Assembly: GCF_000150275.1 (NCBI RefSeq)
Contig: NW_002060952.1
Span: 518,482 to 582,481, forward strand
DNA length: 64,000 nt
Direction of reading: 5' to 3'
From: Trichoplax adhaerens
Lineage: Eukaryota > Placozoa > Uniplacotomia > Trichoplacea > Trichoplacidae
Shown here: one piece after another, positions 25,001 to 37,394 of the stretch
Position numbering within the stretch: position 1 is the stretch's first letter
Layout: each line of letters starts with the position of its first letter
Notes under the pieces: model-generated
The model's database searches: none
What the model was told of the DNA's origin: nothing
What the model saw: only the letters and a program-made list of their open reading frames with translations
Made by a program: the position numbers and the translations under genes

Positions 25001-26615
25001 ACTTGCTGTTGTGCATTATATCATCTAAAATCGAACTCTTAACTCAAATTTAGCATAATTCGTGACTGTGTATCTACAGTATAAGCTGTATCCTACTCGC
25101 CTATACCTTACCACATGAAAATGGTGCTGTGAATTTTAATTTTTCATCTATTGAAACGTAATTTACGACTATATATTAACAGCAATTGTATCATAACTTA
25201 TTGCACGTAGTAACTTGAATTTGCTTAAATCAGTTTTCAATTCGTTTTAATGCAAGTCTATAATTCTGTATGGCTACTAGCTATAGCTGTATCACAGCAT
25301 ATCGCGAATTTATACGACACCAAATTGCTTAAGTGAACTTTCCGATCGATCCATATTAAACGTAACTCGTTATCGTGTATCAATAACTTGCATCGCAGTC
25401 GATGTAACACTTTTTACCGAAAAATCAACGAAACTCGTAACTTTATCTACAAACTACATCATTTATTACTCAAATTCGCCGAGAAATTCAGGGTAATATA
25501 ACTCAGAACCATCTACAACTTGAATTATGATGCATCACATAATCGTACGCAAGCCTACAGAGAAATTCACAGTATTACAAGACTAAATATAGTGCGAAAT
25601 GGTGAATTCATAAATTGCAATATCATTCGCTATATATTGACTAAGAACTATTTGTAACATAATCGTAACTGTGCACTGTATCTACAAGCTGCATTAAAGG
25701 TGATCAAGTAAATCGATTCATGGCTGAGAAGTTGCTTGTAAAACATATACGAAGCATAATAAAATGAAATGAAATCGTAATTGTGCACCTTGGCAAACTG
25801 CATTAAAATTGATCAAATACTGCACACTAGTAATATTGAACACTGGAAAGAAATTGATTGCAAATAAAAAACGAGTCGCTGTGCCTATAAACTACATCAA
25901 ATTAATACAGTACTGTTTATCGATCTATTACTAAGAAATTTATTATTAATCTATGAGAACAACGTAATTTGTAGTCGTATGTTTGCAAATCGCGCTTATT
26001 ACCAAGAAATAAGTCTTTGTAAGCAATAAAATTTTCTTATAAACAATTCTTCATTCTCAGACTTGATAGAATTGAACGATTATGATCAATTAACATCTTG
26101 ACCTACGAGTCAATTTCTCTTACCTTGAATTGGAAGAGTCGAAATTTAGCGGTAAACTCCACAATTCTGGTTTCACAGATTTGATACAAAGGCATATAGT
26201 CATTTAAATATCGGGTAGGCATTAAGATAGAAAATGCATATAATGTAGTTCTGCCATCTTTTAAACATCCATAAAATTTATAGCAATTAACAACAACATC
26301 ATGCTGCGGTAAGAGTAATAATTTATAGCTGACGATGCCTTCCCCTTCACTACCATCATGAAATAAATCACGACCAGTTAAACTGGCGACATGAAGGATG
26401 CATTTTTCACCAATTTTACATCTCTCCTGATCACTATACCATACATGACATAGTTTGGGTCCAACAACGTTATCCCATGTCGATAAGAGTATTACCTCAA
26501 TGAAGCTATCCACACCTAAATCAGATACTAACGCCGATATTAATCCTTCATGAACTGTATCCTTGGGTAATCCATCTCCTTCATTTCCTTGTCCTTCCTC
26601 GAAATTACATGCCAT
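22074..26615 (-). CDS. C9orf72: C9orf72 orthologue (longin/DENN protein of the C9orf72-SMCR8 complex)
   Basis: In vertebrates this protein pairs with SMCR8 (and WDR41) to regulate Rab/Arf GTPases, autophagy and lysosomes. Nine exons join in phase: 26124-26615 (ATG), 24767-24865, 23890-23957, 23330-23402, 23048-23173, 22682-22872, 22523-22580, 22335-22444 and 22074-22251 (TAA). They give 464 residues (human 481). The first exon carries the longin domain (STWDNVVGPKLCHVWYSD, FSILMPTRYLNDYMPLYQIC). The DENN part shows AITSHLQTCRCSIVIGSDM, MVRTLAMFNSEKELQSSRI, YLPDLYLQGLLM, the RPTTIISL block and the C-terminal LSIDDIKTYLSIRNDNDLIV with KPGLCSW. These align across the whole human protein. The N terminus is extended by about 20 acidic residues. 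Intron 1 is about 1.26 kb; I saw no GGGGCC repeat in it. Confidence 0.93.
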
Positions 26616-28225
26616 TTTATTACGTCTTGATTCTACACCACTCTAAAATAGATCATAACTATAGCTAGTCACAAGATGGAAACAAGGCGATTGGCGTGAA
26701 AGTTGGCGTCGTATTTCCAACACCCAATGACTGCTTGAATATCAAGGTGTATAGAAGAGAATTAGAAAGGATGTTAGCTTATATTGGATACAAGAAACGA
26801 AGAGGCTAATCAAACACCTAATAAAGTTCTTCCTATGCATCCAAAATAAATAAACTAAATAAAATAATTTGTAGGACAGCACAGCTATTCCATACATTTA
26901 GACTAGCGCCAATAGCGGTAAACAACACTAGGTCACTTTCGTCATTCTACTGCATAGCTATACTGTGCTTGAAAACTGCTTTCATGATAGTCACTACAGT
27001 ATAGAAATGACGTAAGTACTGATAAAGTTGAGTCTGTAGGTGCAATGCTCTGCCTGTTTATTTTTGCCTTTAACTCTTTCCCCAAGTATTACGAGATACA
27101 GAAGAAAGAGGCAAGAATATCTTTTGCAATTTTATATTTTCTTCTGTAGCATCAGCTTATACTTAAAAATCGAATCATCCGCGCAATTCTCGATAGCTAG
27201 AATTAATCAGAAATGCTACAAAATCGGAGACTACTATTTGCTAATGGTACTGTAATGCCGTACAGGTTGTGCTGTGCTGATGATGACTAGAAGTGATGTA
27301 CATTAACTAGAAGAAAACTTAAAGCGACAGCATAATTACCCAATTTAGAGATCATTTTTATAGTTTGCATGATCACTCAGAAGCATTATATTTCGATGCT
27401 AACAAGACAGTACTGCAATATACTTAAGCACCGGCTAGTTCTAATAACCTCTTTGGAAAAATTTTTATATCTTACTGTATATTGTTCATACACGTATTTA
27501 TTACTAAGCGCAGTTATTTAAGCCTTAGCAACCTACAAACTGCATTGATGATGTACAGTTTGTAACAATTAATAGAAAAATCAAGATAAGCTACTAAAAC
27601 GTATTTTTAATTTTTTATGGTTGTCCTTCATTGCATCCAAAGTTCTTATAAATAATATAATCAGTTTATAATCTCTGTTATAGCCAGAATATATTATATT
27701 ACGAATTTGAAGCACTTAAACAGTAAACTATATATCTAGATAAAGAAGATATCAAGAATTTTCAATTTTTAACCTTTCTGCATATATTAACTCTTTCCAG
27801 AATTAGGCACAAAATTTTAAATTAACTTTCCAGCTCTAGGCTATGGAAAGCTGTATATCGTTTTGCATTACGCATAATTATAACTTACGCAAATATTTAA
27901 GACTGAAAGGACCTAATATTAAATAATATGAAATATAATGACGTAGTAGTGAACATACGCAATCTTCTTGCTCCAAATAAAGTTAGCATTCATCACGTAT
28001 TGTATCCCTTCAAAGCTTTGACATTATAATATTCAGATTATTATATAATTTTATCTTTTGAGTGTGCTATACGTAAACACTAATATCAGATCATAAACAT
28101 TACGAATAGCAATTTATAATACATTATACATGTGAAGTACAATATTTGTTTATCATAAATACACGAAATGTACATTGGTCATAAATTACCAAATCTATCT
28201 GTTATTATCGTAGCATGGTATCAAG
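26616..28225. other. Intergenic region between C9orf72 and the Ank-GH20-like gene
   Basis: AT-rich sequence holding the C9orf72 5' flank and the 3' flank of the next gene, both on the minus strand. Short ORFs such as 27040-27255 have no family match. I see no repeat array. Confidence 0.5.
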
Positions 28226-31200
28226 CTATTTTTGATCAACTTTAATTAGTTCACTAAGCGTAGAATGTAAAATGCCAATAGTCTCCGATAAACCTCCAAA
28301 CAAATTCCGGGATAACCAAGCCTTCTGATAAGGTTCAATCAGTAGTAGAAGCCTTGAAATTAGAAAATATCGATAAATTTATATCGTATTAGGCAAATTA
28401 GATTAATATAATTAATAACTAATCAAAAGACAAAATGTCAACATGATTACCGTACCTATTCGCTAGATCAGTCTTAACAGTACTTGTTAAACAACTAAAC
28501 GAAAACAATGCCATAGGCTGAGACTTATTATGATGATTAACGGCACTGGCTAGCCTGAAAATTCAATCAAAAGATATCAGATTATACCTAACTATGAATA
28601 TTTCAACGGCTAATATATACAATACCTTAACGAAAACATGTAGAGTTCTACATATATGGAGATATCTTGAATAATTCCATGACTTGGATCAATCTTAGGA
28701 ATTGAACACATTTCCTTTTGCAATACTTTCATGCATTTAAACATTTGCTGGAATAGATAGCCCCAAATTATAACATGCAACACAATGATTTACAATTTAA
28801 GGACGCGTTGACAATGATATTTAATACGGTATATTTACAGAAGTAAGATGAAATACCTGGAGAGAACTTGAAGTAATATCACCAATTCGTAAATCTTGTT
28901 TATCAGTTAGAATTCTACATAAAAGCGAGCTTTGGCTACAGCATGGCACTTGCTCATTCACTAAGTTCAACAACTCTCGGCAATTTTCATCTGAATCAAC
29001 AATATGTTCAGTTGCAGACTTGTTTAGATCGAAAGATTTATCCATGGTAACTGAATTACTACGTTTCTCTGCTTGATTGCGCGATGGTATAAAATAGGTT
29101 TCCTCAATAAGCGCTAGGTCGATTAAACATTTACAAACTTCCAATGACAGCATAGGCATGATTAACAGCTCAAATAACCGCGGTAGATAAGTTAACGTAA
29201 ACTCCTAAACCAAGAAAAAAGTGTACAGCTATAAGAAATATTTTCTACAACGATAGATCATACAATAAATAAAAATTATCGCAAGTATTTGTCTTATTTA
29301 AATATGTAAAAACAAAATTGGATAAATCGCCCGTTAACAACCTCCTTTGTAGATGTATTCCAGCAAAACGCTGCACCACAAACAAAGGAAATATGACTTG
29401 CGAATGTTGTTCTAAGATCATCTGCAGCCCAAAAATCAGAAATAATAATTCCATCTGCTTTCGCACTGAACGCCGTTCTCGCGGACTTGTAGATATTTTT
29501 AATGGCATGCAGTGGGCGCCCAAAAGTACTGCCAGCAGAGCATTAAAAGATTAATTCAGAAAGATTGTATAATAAATCCAATGCTTGCAAATGTCATTGC
29601 TATACGCGCGATCAGTTTTGCGACTTTACTCAAATTGTTAGGAGTAGTATAAAGGTTACAATTGCTACATAATTAAGCTCGATTACAAACCTTTGCTGGG
29701 CACACGTTTTGCAAGAGACATAATAGCTTAACCTGAAAAATACCACCAATACCGTATTCAAAATTGATTATCGATACTTTACTGAAAATGTACATGTATA
29801 TATAAGTTATACCCAGCTTTTGCTAGTGCTGTACAGTGGCTCTCATGGTAGCGATAGTTCTAAGATAATATCAATGTTACATTAAAAAAGATCCTTAAAG
29901 TTCAAATACAAATAACAGCAAGATAAACAACATACTACACATGCATAGGTTCCTAAGATCAGGTTAATTTTTTCAAAAATTTTAAGAAATCGTTACAGGC
30001 ATTTAATTTGTACAGTTACTAACTATAGCTATCAGTTAAGCGATTACAAGACGTGAGTACTGTAACATTGTTATGTTTCGGTATCATCGCATACACAAAC
30101 AATATGTAGAGACATTCTGCCAGACTACAAATAGCTACGGATCGTGTTAACTACGCATATTTACTGAAATTATACGGGTAATTGCAATATGCAAACATAC
30201 TCGTCAATCTTTTATGTCGAGACATGCAAACATTATCTAGAAGTTATCTCGAGAACCTAAGCATATTACCTAATATCTCTATAGGAATACCTCGGTACCC
30301 TCGAGTTTTATTGTACTGTTTGATGGCAAAAGGTCATTCTCATACAACTTAGAAGACCTTCAGCCAAAAACAGGATCGAAATTTCGAAAGCAGTGATGCT
30401 ATTTACTTCTGATTATCAACACCTTACTTACTTCATCAAGACTCATAACGGCTACAGTTTCTGGAGGAAGCGACCAAACTACATTTACATCTTCATGTAT
30501 CATAGGACCTAACCAATATTTCATTATCCTCCCATTCCTTCCGCACCAGATCGAAAATTGTTCTACCAAGTAGGTGCTAATATTATCCTTTAAAACGTCG
30601 GTCAATTCATTAAACTTACTCCCTCCGATAATCATAAGAAATTCTGTTATTCTGCTTATTTTATAGCCTGTAGATACTTACGTGATCGTAACTGGATGCT
30701 TTATCAGAGATGCTAATGTGCACGTACCTAGTCATCAAGCGTATAAGAAAATAATTAATGCAATGCTTAAACCTTGATCAAATAAAATCTCATATCTATG
30801 TATTTACCTACTACTGCAAAAAGAAGTGATATAGCTAGCACAATACTGTAAGACATGTTCCATAGAATTGGCTATAGAATCAGAACGATTTGATCCCAAA
30901 ATGTCCGATCTATTGAAATAACCATAACATATGTTTTCAAGAACTTAAAAAGAGATGAATTAATTTTAGCTATGTAAGCGAAGATAAGAGCATGAGATAG
31001 ATACTTACTCTTGCGAAAGATGCAGATCAAAATGAGGTATAAGAGATATATATCTTGACTGACAATACTGATCAAAACGAAACAGTTCACTACACAGGAG
31101 AAATAAAAATGCTTTTTAAAGTCCTATTTCAAACTATGTTTGATGTATGAATATATATTAAGTTTTGCATCTAAAATGATAATGCCAATTGTAATAGAAT

Positions 31201-34200
31201 AATGCAATGTGTAAAATAGACATTGATACCGTTAATTTACTAAATAATTATTATTTCAAACCTACTATGAACTGTAAGGAATTGCGTGTAAATCATCGGC
31301 TTGCAATACAGAAGCAGCTGGCAAATACAGCTGGAGCTAGAGTAAAATATATATATCTCTCTAAGTAAAGACAACTGTGAACCCGTTTTTCTATAATAAT
31401 ACAAGATGCGATAACGAAACATAAAAATTTTTAACAAACTTGATTATATTTTAGAAATGAAAGTAGATCCACAAGCTCCAGTAGGGATTCCTACAATGTA
31501 ATACCGTAACAATAAAGAAATAAAACAAAATTATCGCAATGGAATAACTTAGAGAAATCCAAGAAGCTAATACAGTAAACTTTTAGTGAGGTAATTATCT
31601 TCACCATGCCTTATTACAGTAACAATTGTGCAACATAAAGGAAAAGCTAACCATTTTGGGAGTAACACCATGGGCAACATCGACTATGACGGCTCTGTTG
31701 AGAATATCTGGCCAGTCATTAATCTAGTAATAGGACAAAATATTAAATTCGTTGTAATATTAGCACTTGTCAATAGTATTAAGATACACGAATACTGATA
31801 TCAATCTTAACAAAATACCTGCAATTGTGGAAGTGCTCTATCAGGAAATAACTGTAATAACTGGAAAAACGTACTCACAGCATACCACATTCCAGAAAGA
31901 TCAGATGACATGATCAAAAGCTAAGATAGAACAAGATTCCAGATTATCACTTGTGATGCAATAGCTGCAGTACAGTATCATACCGTATAATTATACTGTT
32001 GGAATATAATCATAAATTATGCAATTTTTACTTTATTCCTCCTAATTGAGATTCGATATCGCTGAGGCATATCAACCAATGAATCATTGACTACACATGT
32101 GATGACATTATGCATGTCTGCATGATCATGATCGTACTCTAATATGAAAAGATTTGATATAAGTTTTATTTAATTAAAAAAATTGCTAATCCGGAGAGTA
32201 AACCTGAGTAGACGATTGCCATAATGACAAGCAATCAAAAAACTATAGTACCTGAGTATAAGGATAACTGCAACGTATAACCCAATGATTCAAATCTGTG
32301 TCGTTGATTACGCCAAATATCGTATATCCTTTGAATAAGGGCTATAGCGAGATATAAAAATGTTAATAAAATATATAAATAAAATCATAAGATACATCTA
32401 AATCTCTGCACCTTGATCGCTTCTGGAAATTTTTATTCGCAATTCTTTCTTAATTATGTAAGGTAGACCAGGTAGCTGACTAATTTGTTGTGGAGGCGGC
32501 CATAAGATATCTAGCCGCGGATCCAATCCTACATCATTTAAGGATATCTCCGTACTAAACTGAGAAATATTTTCATTGATGGAATCAACGTCATTAGTAT
32601 GAGGTATTTGTTCAGAAAGTTTAGCAGAAGCTGATGCTTGGTAGTGAATCGTATCGCTATTAGCGTCGCTACTAGAAGCAGTCATATTGTTAGCAATTGA
32701 TAAGCTGGCACCGTTACAAACATCAGAAATGGAAAGATCGTTAGTTGAGCTATTAGAAAAGCGGAGCGTAGTTTCTTGTTGAAGCTTTTCGCCAGCATAA
32801 TGCTCACGTGATGCGACTGCAGTTGGCGTAACACATACCGATGATTCCGTTTTACGATCTAATTCATCGTCTGGTGTCGGACTATCACCAGCTGTAGATT
32901 CTAGTAATTTATTCTGCAGTTCATTATTCTCTTCCAATAGGATTGCAGCAGTTTTACCCTCATAAGAACTAATAATTCAATATAAAAAATACTATAATTA
33001 AATTATGTGTGAAAGGCAAGCCATTTACTTGTTTTCCATGAAACAACTGACACCATCGTATCAAATATATCGATGATACGTGTATTAATGATGACAGCAT
33101 CGCGTATTATTGAAAGTTTCTCAAAAATAAACACTCAATCAATAGCATGAGTATATACTGTATTTAACAATTTAAATTACCCTGATGTAGCTTTAATATC
33201 TGTCCTTGCTCCATACTTCAGTAAGACACCAATGATTTCAGTAGAATTTCTTTTGATAGCATCATGTAATGGTGTGGAACCATCTTGATCTTGTACATTG
33301 ATATCTGCTCCATTTTCTAGCAAATCAATTCGAAAACATTATATTAATTATCGCCGTTAAAGGATTCTCAAATATGTCTACATTTTACAGTACAATAAAG
33401 AAGATCAATATATCCTGTGTAAAATAATTAATATAGAACAGAATAAATTGTAGCTTACCAAGCAAAGTTGCAACGGTTTCTTTATTGGCAAAGCTAGCTG
33501 CCCAATGAATCGGTCTACAATTGGTTACAACACCATCGCTTGAATTGACAGGAATACCACAATCTAGCAGTTGTTGAATGCGCACAATACTGCAGGGTAG
33601 TATAGGAATTAGAGCATTCAATGCGTATCGCGTAGCACGTTAAGATCTATCGATGAAAAGGCTAATTCATACACCATTGTAATGTAAATATTTTGGATAT
33701 GGAATTAACGGTTAACACAAAATAAATAGTAGTCGTTTCAATTTACTGTACGTTCCATATCATTGATGGTTAGGATGTAGTATCCCTTTCCTAGTACTAT
33801 ACAATCTTCTATGATTGTAATTTAATTTAATTTAATTGCTGAATTCATTAATTAATGCACAGTCATTCTAATTTTGTATAATATATAATTCTTTAATATT
33901 CTGTACTTGGATTGAGCAGTAGCTTGGAAAAATTCGGTGATGTAAACTTGTTTCATACTATCACCATTGCAGAGTTGATAAGCCGTCTTTCCTTCATCGT
34001 TACTAATACACGGATTAGCCCCGGCAGACAATAAAGCTCGAACACAATCGATGCGGTCAAGCTGTTGTCATCATAATAAAAAAAATAAATATCAATACAC
34101 ATGCCCAACTATTGAATTGGTTCGATTAAGTTGTCGTCCAAGTTTTCAGTTGAGGACTTTAATACGGCACATTAGTCCATTTGTGGTATCATTTAAAATT

Positions 34201-34674
34201 AAATGTACAGTATTATTATTACTTATAAGGTGAAATAAAAAAGTCTTGGACTATATCCTGGCTAAACTAAAGTATTGTACGTACGCATATACAGTCAATT
34301 TTCTAAGTTACTATGGTACACGGTAATATAGCGTAGGCTGTACAGATATAATCCACTGAAATCACTGCAATCCAGAATCCTTTATGTGTATTTATTATAT
34401 ATAAAAAAATTCTTATAGTAAATGTAAACAAATAGAATAAGAATAAGCCTAACATTAGTGACTCCAGTTACATAGTAGTTATTCATATCCCGTACACAAT
34501 AAGAATGAATACCTTTGTTGCTAGAATCAAGCTGGTTTCCTGATTTTTATAGCCATAATTTAGTATTTCTTTTACAATATGAACATCGCCTTCTTTTTCT
34601 TCAACTTGACAATTTGGAAAATAAGATAATATCGATATTATTTCATTAACATTGATCCATGATTCCAACTCCAT
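28226..34674 (-). CDS. Ankyrin-repeat protein fused to a degenerate GH20 hexosaminidase-like domain
   Basis: About 20 exons, roughly 1000 residues. Ankyrin part: 34513-34674, 33907-34061, 33459-33589 and 33181-33316 (RPIHWAASFANKETVATLL, DGSTPLHDAIKRN). A linker exon follows, 32412-32968 (coiled-coil start EENNELQNKLL, Ser-rich, then ILWPPPQQI as in GH20 N-domains). GH20-like part: 32252-32341, 32032-32138, 31819-31920 (SGMWYAVSTFFQLLQLFP), 31652-31723 (DWPDILNRAVIVDVAHGVTP), 31440-31490, 31266-31336, 31009-31089 (DQYCQSRYISLIPHFDLH), 30812-30909 and 30432-30643. Then come 30299-30347 and 29691-29732 (both tentative, one base out of phase), 29342-29528 (ADGIIISDFWAADDL), 28857-29204, 28632-28747, 28456-28554 and 28226-28352 (TAG). 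Where active enzymes have IG-x-DE, this protein reads IGGSK, so hydrolysis is unlikely. No signal peptide is seen, so it is probably cytosolic. I know of no characterised family with this architecture. Confidence 0.82.
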
Positions 34675-36087
34675 TACCTATCACCATATGGATATGACCA
34701 TACTGTGTTTTAATGTATGTATTCAAAAAGGACAATGAAAATCGCCAATGACTACTGTCCTATTCAAAAGGTAAAGGGGAAAGCTATTTGGGCGATAACT
34801 GAATACGTTGGAGAATAGAATCGAGTTTCAGACTATGAAGATGACTGGAAGAACTAGGTCAGCCAGCTGCTACGTTCGCTTACTATGGGTTAAATGAACA
34901 CGGAAAAAAAACATAACGTCCTTACTGACTCCTACTATGGTAGTCTAATAGTCTAGTCGTTGAATGGACAGGAATAATCAACAAAACAAAAGTCAAGACT
35001 AATACTATAACACTGTATACAGTATAGCGCATTTTAACGACAGCACAAGGTGCAACAGATTTCAGACTTTCGTCTAAATTTGAAGTAGAAGAGTTATCAC
35101 TGAATGCAACCATCTAGCTCTTCTCCTTCTAGTCATGTGGATTGATTACATTGCACCAATCTTATTCTTCCATAGAATTCATTCAAGGCCACAATCCACT
35201 ATTACAGTTCATACCATCTTACTGTAGTAGCGTTGAATAGGCAATAAGAAATGAATTATGATATAGCAATGGTAGTACAGTAAGCCATTCGTCTGTATTG
35301 GTAGGTGAATTTGTAGGCTATCATGGAGCAGCATGGTAAGCGAAAGCAACACTGGCTCTTTCCTATTTCCATTCAAATTGAACTTAGTGCAACAGTAGAA
35401 TATGGTTCAAGAATCTGAAGAAGATATTATCATTATTTGACGAAAGGGTAGACTCATTTCAATGGTAGCCATAGCAGATAGAAGTACTTGTAATCCTTGC
35501 AGTGTTGGTTTTTCCACAATTCTATTCATAATTAATCAATTGAATTAAGTTGATTTGATATTCAACTTAGCGCAAGAGTAGAGTCGATTTCACGACCTGA
35601 GGAAGATATTAGTGTTTATTTCACTGAAGGGTAGGCTGATTTCAAAGGTAGAATGTCTAGCGCAGAAAAGGCGCCCTCTATTAGGGATAGAGAAGACTAC
35701 TACTAAGTTGCAGTGGGTCTTCTATGATTTCATTGATTGTATCGATTGAAATGAGTGCAACAGTACAGCATGCTTCAAGACCTTGGGAAGATAGTCTTGA
35801 TTGCAATCAAGAGACTAAAGGTAGAATTAGACTTTTTGAAGCAAGAATAAGACTGATTTCAAAGGTAGAAAATACACCATAGCACACAGAAGTATTTCTC
35901 TTTGCAGTAGTCCATTGACCTGCCAACTCACTGACGTCAGTTGTACAACTACTATCCATCCTAGTCACAGATGGTGACAACGGGCTGACAAGTGAATTAG
36001 TCGGTTAATCAATAGACAAGCATAATAACTGCGTCTAATCATCACTTTGCCTTCATCAAGCTATGACTGCAAGAGGATATTACTTAC
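34675..36087. other. Putative intron 1 of the Ank-GH20-like gene, with degenerate repeats
   Basis: From about 35380 to 35910 three diverged copies of a roughly 185-bp unit can be traced. The shared words are GCAACAGTAGA/GCAAGAGTAGA, GAAGATATTA/GAAGATAGT and CTGATTTCAAAGGTAGAA. No ankyrin-like exon was found in it. The ORF at 34922-35113 has a hydrophobic stretch but no other support. Confidence 0.5.
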
Positions 36088-36196
36088 TTGATTTAGCTTG
36101 CCTTAGCAATGCTCTAACAATATCTGTTCTATTACAGTTGATTGCTTCAACGATATTTTCAGCTCCCTGCACAATAATCGATTCTTTCTCCGACAT
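36088..36196 (-). CDS. Putative 5' ankyrin exon of the Ank-GH20-like gene
   Basis: An ATG at 36196-36194 opens MSEKESIIVQGAENIVEAIN followed by CNRTDIVRALLRQAKS, a typical ankyrin helix pair. It is closed by a strong donor (GTAAGT) at 36087. It lies on the same strand 1.4 kb upstream of the exon at 34513-34674. It leaves a phase-1 end, while that exon needs phase 0. So either an exon between them is missing, or these are alternative first exons. Coding is likely from the ankyrin match; membership of the gene is inferred. Confidence 0.5.
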
Positions 36197-36309
36197 GCTT
36201 TCCTCAACTTGCCCACATGACGGTTGACTTTGCTGCAAGATTAGGCCACTTCAGTCGAATGGAGTACGTGTTGGAGCGTCGAACGTGTTGGAGCGTCGAA
36301 CGTTTGCAG

Positions 36310-37210
36310 CGTCGAACGTTTGCAGTACTGTTTACTGTACTGTATGACCCACATAAATACTGTACACTGTACTGTATGTCTTTAATTCTTGATTATTATT
36401 ATTATTATTATTATTATTACTGGCTCATTAATTATCATATAGTACTGGTACAGTATACAGTATTGTAATTGATTGTATTCGTGTATTGTACAGTGTACAG
36501 TACATTCGTGTACAGTATTATACCCCTGTACTGTACTGTACAGTACAGTATGATACCATGACGATTCCGTCAATCCATACTATACCCTATACAGTAAGTA
36601 TTGCATTGGAGTCAAGTGTCACTCCCAATTCCAACTCCTCAACAGTTACTGTACTGTAGACTTCTTTCATTCAGGACATGGATGCCAGCCGGTCGACACT
36701 ATTTTGAATCCCATCTGGTCTGTACAGCAGTTTTCATTCAGTGCATGATATTAAACCTATCTTTATCAATAGCAGTATCAGTGCAACGGATACCTTATAA
36801 TTATATAATCAAAGTCAGTATCACCAAAATACCTTGAAAAACCCATATCAGCACATCTCTGGCTATTAGGGCATATGCCGGATATCAATTAAGAAAATAA
36901 ATTATTTATTTATTTACTGTACTACAGTACAGTACAGTACTGTCAAAAAGTAATGAAAGGCAGTTTGCTATGGAACGGTACAGAAAGGATCCGGACCAGA
37001 CCAGACCGCCACGACCTCTGAGAGTACAGTACAGTACTGTACAGTGTACAGTACTGTAGCCTGTACTGTACATTGTACAATCCTATACTGTAGGCTGTAC
37101 TGTACAGTACTGTACTGTACTGCAAGTATTGCACACCGTTTACAGTCCATGACTGTAGTCAGGACATCATTTTTGCAAGCCCACACTCTGTTCACGGTGT
37201 ACAGTAAATA
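36310..37210. repeat. TACAGTAC palindrome cluster in the Ank-GH20/GLRX5 divergent region
   Basis: Two dense patches (about 36320-36560 and 36915-37130) of overlapping TACAGTAC/GTACTGTA words, many in 10-bp alternation. Between them lies TA-rich unique sequence, with a (TTA)n microsatellite at about 36393-36419. A 10-bp GTCGAACGTT-type repeat (GTTGGAGCGTCGAACG) occurs at 36272-36325. The region sits between the two divergent gene starts and ends about 185 bp before the GLRX5 ATG. Confidence 0.85.
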
Positions 37211-37394
37211 GAACCAGCAAAAATCAAGTCACTATTAGCGGAACTTACCCACTGTCAGCAAATTGGCATTCGCCATTACTTCTCTCCTCCCTCTACTGTG
37301 TCAAAAGGCTTCTCTATCCTAATTTTAACAAGCTGCTCCAACAGCTCCATCACCATAACAACTACAGGACTAAAAATCAGCTATCCCTTTCGTC

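Noticed and set aside
24869-26123. Possible GGGGCC-type expansion in C9orf72 intron 1
   Set aside because: Checked because of the human gene; the intron is AT-rich with no such repeat.
29245-29554. 92- and 78-residue ORFs on opposite strands
   Set aside because: Off-frame reads of the exon encoding ADGIIISDFWAADDL; the homologous frame is the third one.
34922-35113. 63-residue minus-strand ORF with a hydrophobic helix
   Set aside because: Isolated, inside a putative intron next to degenerate repeats; no splice sites or homology.
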